From BPIH01 sp042408925 (GTDB taxonomy: Bacteria > Chloroflexota > Limnocylindria > Limnocylindrales > CSP1-4), in contig JBHOQO010000012.1 in the NCBI GenBank assembly GCA_042408925.1, positions 1-64,000 of the forward strand: 64,000 bases of DNA, in the 5' to 3' direction. The notes beneath the pieces were generated by a model. It ran no database searches. It saw only the letters and a list, made by a program, of their open reading frames with translations, and was not told where the DNA came from. Position 1 is the first letter of the stretch; each line of letters begins with the position of its first letter. Made by a program: the position numbers and the translations under genes. Shown here in pieces: positions 51,833 to 59,750 of this stretch.

Positions 51833-52208
51833 TGGTGGAGATGGGGGAGAGTCGAACTCCCCGTCCAGAGCCCTTCGCCAGGGACCAGCTACGAGCGTGT
51901 CCGGTGGTTTCTCGTCGATCGATCGGCCGATCACCGGCAGCCTGCCGATCGATCCAGCCGCGTGCCCCGAGATTGGGCTTGGCTCCGGCCCACGCGGCGC
52001 TCGGCCGGGCTGCAGCCCCGCTTCATGACGCTTCCACGACCCGCGGGGCGGAGGTCGCTTCCACGCTCACCTAGGCGGCCTTAGGCCGCGAGGGCGAGAG
52101 CAGACTGGCGGTTGCCAGTTACTTCGGTTGCCGCCTGTTTTACGAGGCCTGACGGCACCTCGGCTCGCGTTCCCTGACAGCCAGACCCTGTCGAGACCGC
52201 GCATCCCC
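51833..52208 (-). ncRNA. ssrA: Transfer-messenger RNA (tmRNA)
   Basis: A 376-base RNA that rescues stalled ribosomes. The 5' end GGGGATG pairs with CATCTCC before an encoded CCA at the 3' end, giving a seven-pair acceptor stem with one G-U. The T-arm reads GGAGAGTCGAACTCCCC on the plus strand and the 5' region has GCGGTCTCGACAGGG, matching the conserved tmRNA start. The tag frame (52116-52081, minus) encodes GNRQSALALAA followed by TAA, with a GGC resume codon. SmpB is encoded directly upstream. Confidence 0.92.
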
Positions 52209-52243
52209 ACAGAGCCGAACGCCACGAACAGGCGTTCGAGGCC

Positions 52244-52272
52244 ATTCTACTCGCCGTCCGTCGATCGGCCAA
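52244..52272 (-). promoter_or_regulatory. tmRNA promoter
   Basis: Minus-strand -35 TTGGCC (52267-52272), 17-base spacer and -10 TAGAAT (52244-52249). It places the start about 28 bases before the mature 5' end, so the precursor must be cut by RNase P. A hairpin with eight-base arms (52216-52238) lies in that leader. Confidence 0.6.
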
Positions 52273-52314
52273 GGGGTGGGTCGGCCGGCGGCCAGGACCC
52301 GCCATACCTTGGCT

Positions 52315-52818
52315 CTAGCCGCGGCGCGCCTCGGCGAGCTCGCGTTCCACCTCCCGCCGCGCGTCCCGCTCGGCGATCGCCCGCCGCCGGTCGTGGAGCC
52401 GTCGGCCACGGGCAAGCCCCAGCTCGACCTTCGCCAGCCCGCGCTCGGTGAGGTAGAGCCGGAGCGGGACGAGGGCCAGGCCCTTGGCGGCGGTCCGGCC
52501 GAGGAGCTGGTCGATCTCGGCACGATGGAGGAGGAGCTTGCGGTCGCGCTTCGGTTCGTGGTTGAACCGCGCGGCGCCCGGCCACGGCGCAATGTGGGCT
52601 CCGAGGAGCCACGCCTCGCCGCGCTCGATCCGGGCGTACGCGTCGGCGAGGTTGACCCGGCCGGCCCGGACCGACTTGATCTCGGAGCCGGTCAGGACGA
52701 GCCCGGCCTCGATCGTCGCCTCGATGTCGTACTCGTGGCGCGCCTTGCGGTTCACCGCCACCGTCCGCTCGGTGGATGGCCGGTCACCCGCGGCGGGCCG
52801 CCTCGCGGGGTTCCTCAT
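52315..52818 (-). CDS. smpB: SsrA-binding protein SmpB
   Basis: A 167-residue tmRNA partner. The N-terminal barrel starts with NRKARHEYDIEATIEAGLVL and the conserved TGSEIKSVRAGRVNLADAYA; the C-terminal 'RLYLTERGLAKVELGLARGR' and basic tail match the mRNA-path helix of SmpB. The N-terminal 22 residues are a polar extension, so a later start is possible. It lies 107 bases from tmRNA on the same strand. ATG 52818 overlaps the stop of a small upstream ORF. Confidence 0.94.
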   Translation of the reverse strand: MRNPARRPAAGDRPSTERTVAVNRKARHEYDIEATIEAGLVLTGSEIKSVRAGRVNLADAYARIERGEAWLLGAHIAPWPGAARFNHEPKRDRKLLLHRAEIDQLLGRTAAKGLALVPLRLYLTERGLAKVELGLARGRRLHDRRRAIAERDARREVERELAEARRG

Positions 52819-52979
52819 CGGCTCGTGGGGCAGCGACCGTGCCGGCCTCGTCCCGGACGCACGAACGCCGGCCCGCTGAGGGACCGGCGTTCCTGCTCCG
52901 TGCCAACCCGCAGGGCGTCGCCTAGCGGCCGAGCTCCTGCGAGGTGGTGCGGCGACTCGGACAATCGGTCACTGCACAT
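52815..52979 (-). CDS. Possible leader ORF coupled to smpB
   Basis: A 54-residue frame starting at ATG 52979 directly after a full-length SD (AAGGAGGTG) and ending ATGA over the smpB start. Spacing to this ATG is only two bases; an out-of-frame GTG 10 bases later (52969) has better spacing and would give a 16-residue peptide. It contains the 12-pair hairpin at 52863-52892. The product is Arg-rich and unknown. It may be a translated leader controlling smpB rather than a functional protein. Confidence 0.35.
   Translation of the reverse strand: MCSDRLSESPHHLAGARPLGDALRVGTEQERRSLSGPAFVRPGRGRHGRCPTSR
52863..52892 (-). other. Hairpin in the smpB leader
   Basis: GAACGCCGG/CCGGCGTTC with an inner CCC/GGG, one bulge and a five-base loop, 45 bases before smpB. 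No T-run follows, so it is a leader structure rather than a classic terminator. Confidence 0.4.
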
Positions 52980-53000
52980 CACCTCCTTTCGTTCGAGCGA

Positions 53001-53029
53001 ACCGTACTCGATCGGGGGCGAATGCGCAA
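53001..53029 (-). promoter_or_regulatory. Candidate promoter of smpB leader
   Basis: Minus-strand -35 TTGCGC (53024-53029), 17-base spacer and -10 TACGGT (53001-53006), 13 bases ahead of the strong SD. It would allow smpB to be expressed apart from ctpA. Confidence 0.4.
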
Positions 53030-53321
53030 GCGGTCGTCCGGCTTTGGGTCCGCGTCCCAACGTCGGTGCGGGACGGGACGGAGCGGTCCGGCGGCGGGCC
53101 GTCCCGATCGCCGTGCACCGGGAACTCCAAACCCGGGGCGCGGGGCGCGGGGGATCGGCCCGTTCGGCCGCTTCGGTGTGGACCGAACACCAACAGGCGG
53201 GAACGAGGGCCGCCGACGCCGCGCATGCGGCCGGTTTGGTGTTCGGGGGGCACGCTCACCGGAGGGCCGGCCAGGGAATGGCAGAGCCGAAGGGATGCGT
53301 CCGGCGCTCAGGCCGCCCCGC
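53030..53321. other. Non-coding gap between ctpA and the smpB promoter
   Basis: Roughly 290 bases with no frame that looks coding on either strand. No hairpin or repeat of note was found here. Confidence 0.4.
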
Positions 53322-54722
53322 TCACGCCGCTCGCCGGCCGAGCCAGGACTGGGAGGTCGCGTCGCCGAGGAGCTCGAGCGCCTTGTCGAGAACCGGATCG
53401 TCGGTCGGGCTCGACGGCGTCGCCTCGACGACGACGTCGGGCGTCAGGCCCGTCCCGTGGACCCAGCGTTTCTTCGGCGTCAGCCACTTCGCGACGGTGA
53501 GCCGGAAGCCGCCGGCATCGTCGGAGAGGAGCGACCACTGCTGGACCGTCCCCTTGCCGAACGTTCGCTGCCCGACGAGGGTTGCCCGCCCCGTGTCCTG
53601 GAGCGCCCCGGCGAGGATCTCGCCGGCCGACGCCGTTCCGCTGTCGACGAGGGCGACGACCCGGATCGAGGGGTCCGTCGCCAACCCGCCCGGCTTCGCC
53701 TCCGTCGCGATCTGATTCCCGCGGGCGTCCGCCTGCCAGAAGATCGGCCCGGAGCCGATGAACTCGCTGGCGATGTCGCGAGCCGCCGTCGTGTAGCCGC
53801 CGGGGTTGCCGCGGAGGTCGAGGACGAGCTTCTTGACGCCCGCCGAGACGAAGCGGTCGAGGGCGGCGTGGAACTGCTCGGCGCTGTTGCTCGAGAACGC
53901 CGTGAGCCGGATGTAGCCGACGGTTCCCCCGGCGAGCTCCCGAACGATGACCTCGCGCTGGACGATGACGTCCCGGACGATCCGGACGTCCTGGCGGGCC
54001 CCGTTCCGCTCGATCGTCAGGACGACCTCGGTCCCCTTCTTGCCGCGGATCCGGTTGCGGGCGTCGTCGATGGTCAGGCCGTCCAAGGCCTTGCCGTCGA
54101 CGGCGACGACGATGTCCCCCGGGAGGAGCCCCGCCTTCTCGGCCGGCGAATCGGCGAGCGGCGCCACGATGACGAGCCGGCAGTCGGCCCCCAGGGTGAC
54201 GCAGCTGCTCGTCTTGCCGGCCGCATCGACCGTCCCGATCTCGGCGCCGATGCCCTCGAACTGACCGGAGAGATCCTGGAGGCTCTGCTGGTACTCCTCG
54301 GAGGTCAGGTACGAGGAATACGGATCGCCGAGGGCCTGGAACATCCCCTTGATGGCGCCCTCGACGAGCTTCTTGCGGTCGACCTCGCCGCCGGCGTACT
54401 GCTCGGTGACCGCCCGGTACGCCTCCCAGAACGGGGCAAAGAGCTCCTCCTCGGGCGGCGTCCCCGGCGTCGTCGCGAGCTGGCGGCCGAGAGAGAAGCC
54501 CGACAGGAAGAGGGCGGCCCCGGCCAGGATCGCGACGGCGACGACGGCGACGGCGAGGAGGGGGCCCGAGGCCCGAACGCGGGACGGCGGTTGGACGAAA
54601 CCGGCGGGGGGCGGCTCCGACGGCCGACCGGCCGCGTCGCTCGGCGCCGGCGCGGGCCCGGCCGGGCTCGATCCGTCCCCGAAGGAGGCCGGCGGCTGCT
54701 CGGGAGGCTGGGAGGTGGTCAT
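53322..54722 (-). CDS. ctpA: C-terminal processing peptidase, S41 family
   Basis: A 466-residue membrane-anchored serine protease. A Pro-rich cytoplasmic start leads to one helix (about 53-76), a cap domain, a PDZ domain (IVAPLADSPAEKAGLLPGDI, VDGKALDGLTIDDARNRIRG) and the S41 core: 'LVLDLRGNPGGYTTAARDIA', the Ser of VDSGTASAGEI and the Lys of TFGKGTVQ. It cuts C-terminal tails of exported proteins. It follows ftsEX on the same strand, a frequent Gram-positive order that links it to cell-wall enzymes. Confidence 0.92.
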   Translation of the reverse strand: MTTSQPPEQPPASFGDGSSPAGPAPAPSDAAGRPSEPPPAGFVQPPSRVRASGPLLAVAVVAVAILAGAALFLSGFSLGRQLATTPGTPPEEELFAPFWEAYRAVTEQYAGGEVDRKKLVEGAIKGMFQALGDPYSSYLTSEEYQQSLQDLSGQFEGIGAEIGTVDAAGKTSSCVTLGADCRLVIVAPLADSPAEKAGLLPGDIVVAVDGKALDGLTIDDARNRIRGKKGTEVVLTIERNGARQDVRIVRDVIVQREVIVRELAGGTVGYIRLTAFSSNSAEQFHAALDRFVSAGVKKLVLDLRGNPGGYTTAARDIASEFIGSGPIFWQADARGNQIATEAKPGGLATDPSIRVVALVDSGTASAGEILAGALQDTGRATLVGQRTFGKGTVQQWSLLSDDAGGFRLTVAKWLTPKKRWVHGTGLTPDVVVEATPSSPTDDPVLDKALELLGDATSQSWLGRRAA

Positions 54723-54829
54723 CGCTTGCTACCACTCGCTGCTGACTGGACCGCGACGGGGACGCGCGGTGCTCGCTGGATCGTACGCCGATCCCGGCCG
54801 AGGCGGATCGCGGGCCGCTCCGCCGGCGA

Positions 54830-55714
54830 TCAGCGGATCAGATACGTCCGGACCGAGATCCAGGCGCCGACCGAGCCGAGCCCCAGACCCGCGCCGAGGA
54901 CGAGGACGGCGACGTCCCGAGCGAGCGACCCGAGCTGGAGGGGGACGATCCGGAAGAAGTCGAAGAGGAAGCGCCCGATCGGCTCGGCGGCCGCCCCGAG
55001 GAGCCCGAGGGTGACGGCCGCCCCGAGGAGCCCGACGAGCGCCCCCTCGAAGACGAACGGCCAGCGGATGAAGGCGTCCGAGGCGCCGACGAGGCGCATG
55101 ATCTCGATCTCGTCGGCCCGGGCGAGGACGGCGAGCCGGATCGTGTTGACGACGATGAAGAGGACGATGAGACCGACGACGACGAGGACGACCGCCCCGG
55201 CCGTCCGGAGGACGCTCGTCACCGTCAGGACCCGGTCGACGAGGTTCTCGATATCGGTGACCGATTCGACGATCGCCGCACCGCGCAGCTCGTCGGCGAG
55301 GGCGCCGGCCGCCCGGGGATCGGCGAGCTTGACCTCGAGGCTCGCCCGGAGCGGGTTCGTGTCGAGGTAGCGGGTCAGGTCCTCCTCGCCCTGGGCGGCG
55401 AGGCGCTCCCGAAAGCGGGCCAGGGCCTCGTCCTTCGAGACGTAGTCGACCGAGCTGACGGCCGGTTCGGCGAGGAGCCGCCGCCGCAGCGCGTCGACCT
55501 CGGCCGGCGGGGCGTCGTCGCGGAGGTCGGCGACGACCTCGACCTTCTGCTCGACGTACTGGAGCCCGGCGAGGAGCCCGGCCTGGAGGATCCAGAAGCC
55601 GGCGAGGAGGAGGAGCATGAGGATCATCGTCGCCGTCGCGGCGAGGCTCATGAGCGCGTTTCGCCAGAAGCCCTGCCAGGCTCGGCGGAGGCTAAAGGCG
55701 AGGAAGCGGAGCAC
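54830..55714 (-). CDS. ftsX: Cell-division ABC transporter permease FtsX
   Basis: A 294-residue permease. Four helices (about 22-42, 165-190, 216-240, 262-283) and the extracellular loop between the first two fit FtsX, which turns on peptidoglycan hydrolases at division. The C-terminal 'ADEIEIMRLVGASDAFIRWP' is the family signature. It lies 15 bases after ftsE. Confidence 0.93.
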   Translation of the reverse strand: MLRFLAFSLRRAWQGFWRNALMSLAATATMILMLLLLAGFWILQAGLLAGLQYVEQKVEVVADLRDDAPPAEVDALRRRLLAEPAVSSVDYVSKDEALARFRERLAAQGEEDLTRYLDTNPLRASLEVKLADPRAAGALADELRGAAIVESVTDIENLVDRVLTVTSVLRTAGAVVLVVVGLIVLFIVVNTIRLAVLARADEIEIMRLVGASDAFIRWPFVFEGALVGLLGAAVTLGLLGAAAEPIGRFLFDFFRIVPLQLGSLARDVAVLVLGAGLGLGSVGAWISVRTYLIR

Positions 55715-55729
55715 GGCCCTGGGATTCCG

Positions 55730-56509
55730 TCAGTCGTCGTGGTGGTAGGCGCCCCGCGGCTCGTCCCGGACGACCCGCCCCTCGTCGAGGGCGACGACCC
55801 GCCGGCGGAGGGCGGTCACGACGTCGGCGTTGTGGGTCGCCATGAGGACCGTGACGCCGAGCTCGTTGATCCGGAGGAGCAGCTGGATGATCTCCCAGGC
55901 GATGACCGGATCGAGGTTGCCGGTCGGCTCGTCGGCGATGATGAGCCGCGGCTCGTGGACGAGGGCCCGGGCGATCGCCGTCCGCTGCTGCTCGCCGCCG
56001 GAGAGCTGGCTCGGGAGCTGATCGGCCTGGTGGGTCAGCCCGACGAGGGCGAGGACCCGCTCGACGGCCGGACCGATCCGGCGCCCCGGGGTGCCGGTGA
56101 CCTCGAGGGCGAAGGCAACGTTCTCGCGGACGGTCTTGCGGGGGAGGAGCTTGAAGTCCTGGAAGACGATCCCGATCCGCCGTCGGAGCTTCGGCACCTC
56201 GCGCCGCGGCAGTCTGGCGACGTCGGTCCCGTCGATGAGGACGCGGCCGTGGGTCGGGAGCTCGTCCCGGATGAGGAGCTTGATGAGCGTGCTCTTCCCG
56301 GCGCCGGACGGTCCCACGAGGAAGACGAAGTCCCCCTCGGGGATCGCCAGGTCGACGTCCCGGAGCGCGGTCCGGCCGTTCGGGTACGTCTTCGTCACCT
56401 CGTGGAGGCGGACGACCGCGCGCTCGGCCTCGGCCGGCGGGGCAGGCGGCGCGGAGAGGCGGTCCTTCGGGGAGCGTACGCCGCTCCCGGGGCTGATCGT
56501 CGTCGTCAT
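55730..56509 (-). CDS. ftsE: Cell-division ABC transporter ATPase FtsE
   Basis: A 259-residue ABC ATPase. Walker A is GPSGAGKSTL, the signature LSGGEQQRTAIARALVHEP and Walker B LIIADEPTGNLDP, followed by the H-loop ATHNADV. The first 30 residues are an extension before the ABC fold. ATG 56509 is the nearest start to the fold (VRLHEVTKTYPNG). Confidence 0.92.
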   Translation of the reverse strand: MTTTISPGSGVRSPKDRLSAPPAPPAEAERAVVRLHEVTKTYPNGRTALRDVDLAIPEGDFVFLVGPSGAGKSTLIKLLIRDELPTHGRVLIDGTDVARLPRREVPKLRRRIGIVFQDFKLLPRKTVRENVAFALEVTGTPGRRIGPAVERVLALVGLTHQADQLPSQLSGGEQQRTAIARALVHEPRLIIADEPTGNLDPVIAWEIIQLLLRINELGVTVLMATHNADVVTALRRRVVALDEGRVVRDEPRGAYHHDD

Positions 56510-57343
56510 CGTCGAGGGCTCCGCGGATCGAGGGACCGGGAGGCCGAGCGGCCGACCGGCGGGACTCCGTCCGCGGGCACGGCATCGGGAGCCACGTCGC
56601 GTCGAGGCTACCACCCGGCGGGCGGAAAGGGCAACGGCTGCCGCCGATCCATGGTGGATCCGCGGACCCCGGGACCAGATCGGGGCCGAGGCAGGGCCGC
56701 CGCGGGCGCCTCGCCCCATATCTTGCCCTTGTTCCCGTGAGGCGCGCGCTATCCGCAGCCCGGACGGTCCGGAGGGCCGGTAGCGGCGTCGGCACCGCAC
56801 GCCCCACGCTCGGCGGGCAGGTCGAAGCGGGCGGGCTCGGGGCCGCCCCGGCCGGTTCGCCGGTCGTACGCTCGTGGCACGGTCGTTTGTCCGTGACGGT
56901 GCCCCGGACCGGGGTCGGGACGCCGTCGGTGCCGCCCTCGCCACGCTCGGGCAGCCCTCCATCCGGGTCACCACGGTGCCCAAACCGGCCCCGGACGCCG
57001 ATCCGGGCCGCCGAAGGTGCGCCTGATGAGAAGATGTCCAGAATCCGGGGCGAGCGTGGGTGGATGCCGGCCCGGTTCAGTCGTGAGGAGCCTCGCCGTC
57101 GGGGGAATGGCGGTCGGCGTGCCGGGCCTCGGGAGAGCAGCGGCAAGGTCGGACTGCTCCCGGGCGGCACGCGGGCGCGACTCGACGGGGCCGGGGGAGC
57201 TGTGCCGGGGGCCAGTCGCGCTGGCCGACGACCCGCTCCGCCACCGCCGCCCGCGGCCCGGCCCGGAGCCCTACACTCTCCGCGGGCGCCCCGGCGAGCG
57301 CCCGAGCACCCATGAGCACCAGCGACGTCGAGCGGAGGGAGCT
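56510..57343. other. Divergent intergenic region ftsE / galM
   Basis: About 830 bases with no convincing coding frame; the frames present are Arg/Pro-rich shadows. It holds the ftsE promoter candidate and a 15-base palindrome GATCCA-TGG-TGGATC (56646-56660). Presumably it also holds the promoter of the sugar genes, which I could not locate. Confidence 0.45.
56605..56634 (-). promoter_or_regulatory. Candidate ftsE promoter
   Basis: Minus-strand -35 TTGCCC (56629-56634), 18-base spacer and -10 TAGCCT (56605-56610), about 95 bases before the ftsE ATG. It fits the TTGnCC/TAnnnT style seen before tmRNA and smpB. Confidence 0.35.
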
Positions 57344-58219
57344 GTGGAGACCCTGACGATCCGGAGCGACGAGCTCGAGGTCGTCGTACTCCCGGACGCC
57401 GGCGCCCGACTCCATCGCCTCCGCGCCTTCGGAGTCGACCTCCTCCGGACCCCCGCCGACCCGGCGACCCACCGGAGCGACCCCTTCTTCTGGGGCGCCT
57501 ACGTCATGGCCCCCTGGTGCAACCGGATCGCGGCGACGCCGGTCCGGGTCGGGCGCCGAACCGTCGCGCTGCCGGCGAACTTCCCCGACGGAACCGCGAT
57601 CCACGGGCAGCTCGCCCTCGCCCGGTGGACCGTCGACGGCGAGGGTCGCCTTCGGGTTCGGGGTGGCGGCGACGCCTGGCCGTGGCCGTACGAGGCCCGC
57701 CTCGCCGTCGGCGTCGACGGCCCCGTCCTGCGCCTCCGGCTCGAGCTGACGAACCTCGCCGACGAGCCGATGCCCGCGGGCCTCGGCCTTCACCCCTGGT
57801 TCGTCGAGCCCGTCCGCCTGGCGATCCGTGCCGACGCCGTCTATCCCGACAACCTCGGGCCGCCCGGTCCGCCCGAGCCGGTCGCCGGCGTCTTCGATCG
57901 CCGTGAGCTCGGCGAGCTCGCCCCGGGGCTCGACGCGGCCTGGACCGCCCTCGCCGAACCGGCGGTCGAGTTCGTCTGGCCCGAGGCCGGCCTCCGGGCA
58001 ACCCTCGCCACCGAGGGGACCGCCCGCTGCATCGTCGCGGCGCGGCTGCCCTCGATCCCGGCCGTCGCCGTCGAGCCCGAGACCCATGCCCCGCAGGGAC
58101 TCCGGCGCCTCCTCGAGGGGCTTCCGGATCCGCTCGCCCTCCTCGGCCCGGGGGAGCAGCTTCGCCTCGACGTCGTCCTCTCCGTGGCCCGATCGGAGGC
58201 GCCCGCCGACGGCCGGTGA
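57344..58219 (+). CDS. galM: Aldose 1-epimerase
   Basis: A 291-residue galactose-mutarotase-family enzyme that interconverts the alpha and beta forms of free sugars such as xylose or glucose. The fold is shown by VMAPWCNRIAATPV, GTAIHGQLALARW, GLHPWFVEPV (catalytic His) and the acid in AVEPETHAPQG. Start is GTG 57344 with GGAGGGAG upstream. It is 107 bases ahead of xylA, so it probably prepares xylose for isomerisation. Confidence 0.85.
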   Translation: METLTIRSDELEVVVLPDAGARLHRLRAFGVDLLRTPADPATHRSDPFFWGAYVMAPWCNRIAATPVRVGRRTVALPANFPDGTAIHGQLALARWTVDGEGRLRVRGGGDAWPWPYEARLAVGVDGPVLRLRLELTNLADEPMPAGLGLHPWFVEPVRLAIRADAVYPDNLGPPGPPEPVAGVFDRRELGELAPGLDAAWTALAEPAVEFVWPEAGLRATLATEGTARCIVAARLPSIPAVAVEPETHAPQGLRRLLEGLPDPLALLGPGEQLRLDVVLSVARSEAPADGR

Positions 58220-58260
58220 ACCTCGCCGGCTCCCGGACCCGAGACGGCCGCCCGCTCGTA

Positions 58261-58277
58261 TGTGATACTTCTTCACA
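58261..58277 (+). promoter_or_regulatory. Palindrome upstream of xylA
   Basis: TGTGA-N7-TCACA in an unusually AT-rich spot, 50 bases before the xylA ATG. It resembles a CRP-type half-site pair with one extra spacer base and could be the operator of a xylose or catabolite regulator. The regulator is not in the window. Confidence 0.5.
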
Positions 58278-58326
58278 AACCACCGTCGAAACCATTCCGG
58301 AGTCGATCGAGGACGAGGGTCGAGCG

Positions 58327-59682
58327 ATGGCAACCACATTCTTCACCGACGTCGAGGAGCCGATCCGCTTCGGCGGTCTCGAATCCGAGGATCCCCTCAC
58401 GTACAAGGTCTACGAGCCGGACCGCCTCGTCCTCGGCAAGCGGATGGAGGACCACCTCCGGATCGCCGTCTGTCTGTGGCATTCGTTCAACTGGCCGGGC
58501 TCGGACGTCTTCGGGGCCGGGACCTTCGACCGGCCCTGGCTCGACCCCCGGGCCGAGCCGATGGCGGCCGCCCGGGCCAAGGTCGACGCCGCCTTCGAGT
58601 TCCTCGCCAAGCTCGGCGTCCCCTTCTTCACCTTCCACGACCGCGATGTGGCCCCCGAGGGACGGACGTTCGCCGAGACGAAGAAGAACCTCGAGACCGT
58701 CGTCGGCTGGATCGAGGAGGCGATGGCGCGGACCGGGGTCAGGCTCCTCTGGGGGACGGCGAACCTCTTCTCCCATCCCCGCTACGCCGCCGGAGCGGCG
58801 ACGAACCCCGACCCCGAGGTCTTCGCCTATGCGGCCGCCCAGGTGAAGTGCATGCTCGAGGCGACCCACCGCCTCGGCGGGGCAAACTACGTCCTCTGGG
58901 GCGGCCGGGAAGGCTACGAGACGCTCCTCAACACCGACCTCGCCAGAGAAGACGCTCAGCTCGCCCGGTTCCTGACCCTCGTCGCCGAGCACAAGCACAA
59001 GATCGGCTTCAAGGGCACCCTCCTCATCGAGCCGAAGCCCCAGGAGCCGACGAAGCACCAGTACGACTACGACGCGGCGACCGTCCACGGCTTCCTCGTC
59101 CGCCACGGCCTCGCCGACGAGTACCGGCTCAACATCGAGGTGAACCACGCGACGCTCGCCGGCCACAGCTTCCACCACGAGGTCGCCTACGCCGACGCCC
59201 ACGGGATCTTCGGGAGCATCGACTCGAACCGGGGCGACCCCCAGAACGGCTGGGACACGGACCAGTTCCCGAACTCGGTCGAGGAGCTCGCCCTCGCCCT
59301 CCACGAGATCCTCAAGGGCGGCGGCTTCACGACCGGCGGCTTCAACTTCGACGCCAAGCTCCGCCGCCAGAGCGTCGACCGGACCGACCTCTTCCACGGC
59401 CACATCGGCGGGATCGACACCCTGGCCCGGGCGCTCCTCGTCGCCGCGGACATGCTCGAGCGGGGCACCCTCGAGAACGCCCGGGCCGAGCGCTACGCCG
59501 GTTGGAGCGGGGAGCTCGGTCGCTCGATTCTCGGGGGCGACCGATCCCTGGCCGACCTCGAGGCCCTCGTCGCCGCCGGCGGGATCGACCCCCGGCCGCG
59601 CTCGGGTCGCCAGGAGCTCCTCGAGAACCGGGTGAACCAGCGGATCTGGGCGATCGACGCCCGCGACGGCCGGGCGAGCTGA
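58327..59682 (+). CDS. xylA: Xylose isomerase
   Basis: A 451-residue enzyme converting D-xylose to D-xylulose with two divalent metals. The active-site residues are visible: His and Asp of FTFHDRDVAPEG, Lys of LLIEPKPQEPTKHQYDYD, the Asn/His in NIEVNHATLAGHSFHHEV and the metal-binding DSNRGDPQNGWDTDQFP. Length places it in the long (class II) group. ATG 58327 follows a GAGGG. xylB follows 68 bases later. Confidence 0.95.
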   Translation: MATTFFTDVEEPIRFGGLESEDPLTYKVYEPDRLVLGKRMEDHLRIAVCLWHSFNWPGSDVFGAGTFDRPWLDPRAEPMAAARAKVDAAFEFLAKLGVPFFTFHDRDVAPEGRTFAETKKNLETVVGWIEEAMARTGVRLLWGTANLFSHPRYAAGAATNPDPEVFAYAAAQVKCMLEATHRLGGANYVLWGGREGYETLLNTDLAREDAQLARFLTLVAEHKHKIGFKGTLLIEPKPQEPTKHQYDYDAATVHGFLVRHGLADEYRLNIEVNHATLAGHSFHHEVAYADAHGIFGSIDSNRGDPQNGWDTDQFPNSVEELALALHEILKGGGFTTGGFNFDAKLRRQSVDRTDLFHGHIGGIDTLARALLVAADMLERGTLENARAERYAGWSGELGRSILGGDRSLADLEALVAAGGIDPRPRSGRQELLENRVNQRIWAIDARDGRAS

Positions 59683-59750
59683 CGACGGGCGCCGCGGATC
59701 CTGGGTCGGCGGCCGCCCTCGAGGGCGAGCGATCGGAGGAGGTCGGTTCG

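Noticed and set aside
52944..55370. An 808-codon plus-strand frame over ctpA and ftsX
   Set aside because: Antisense to two well-supported genes and of shadow composition.
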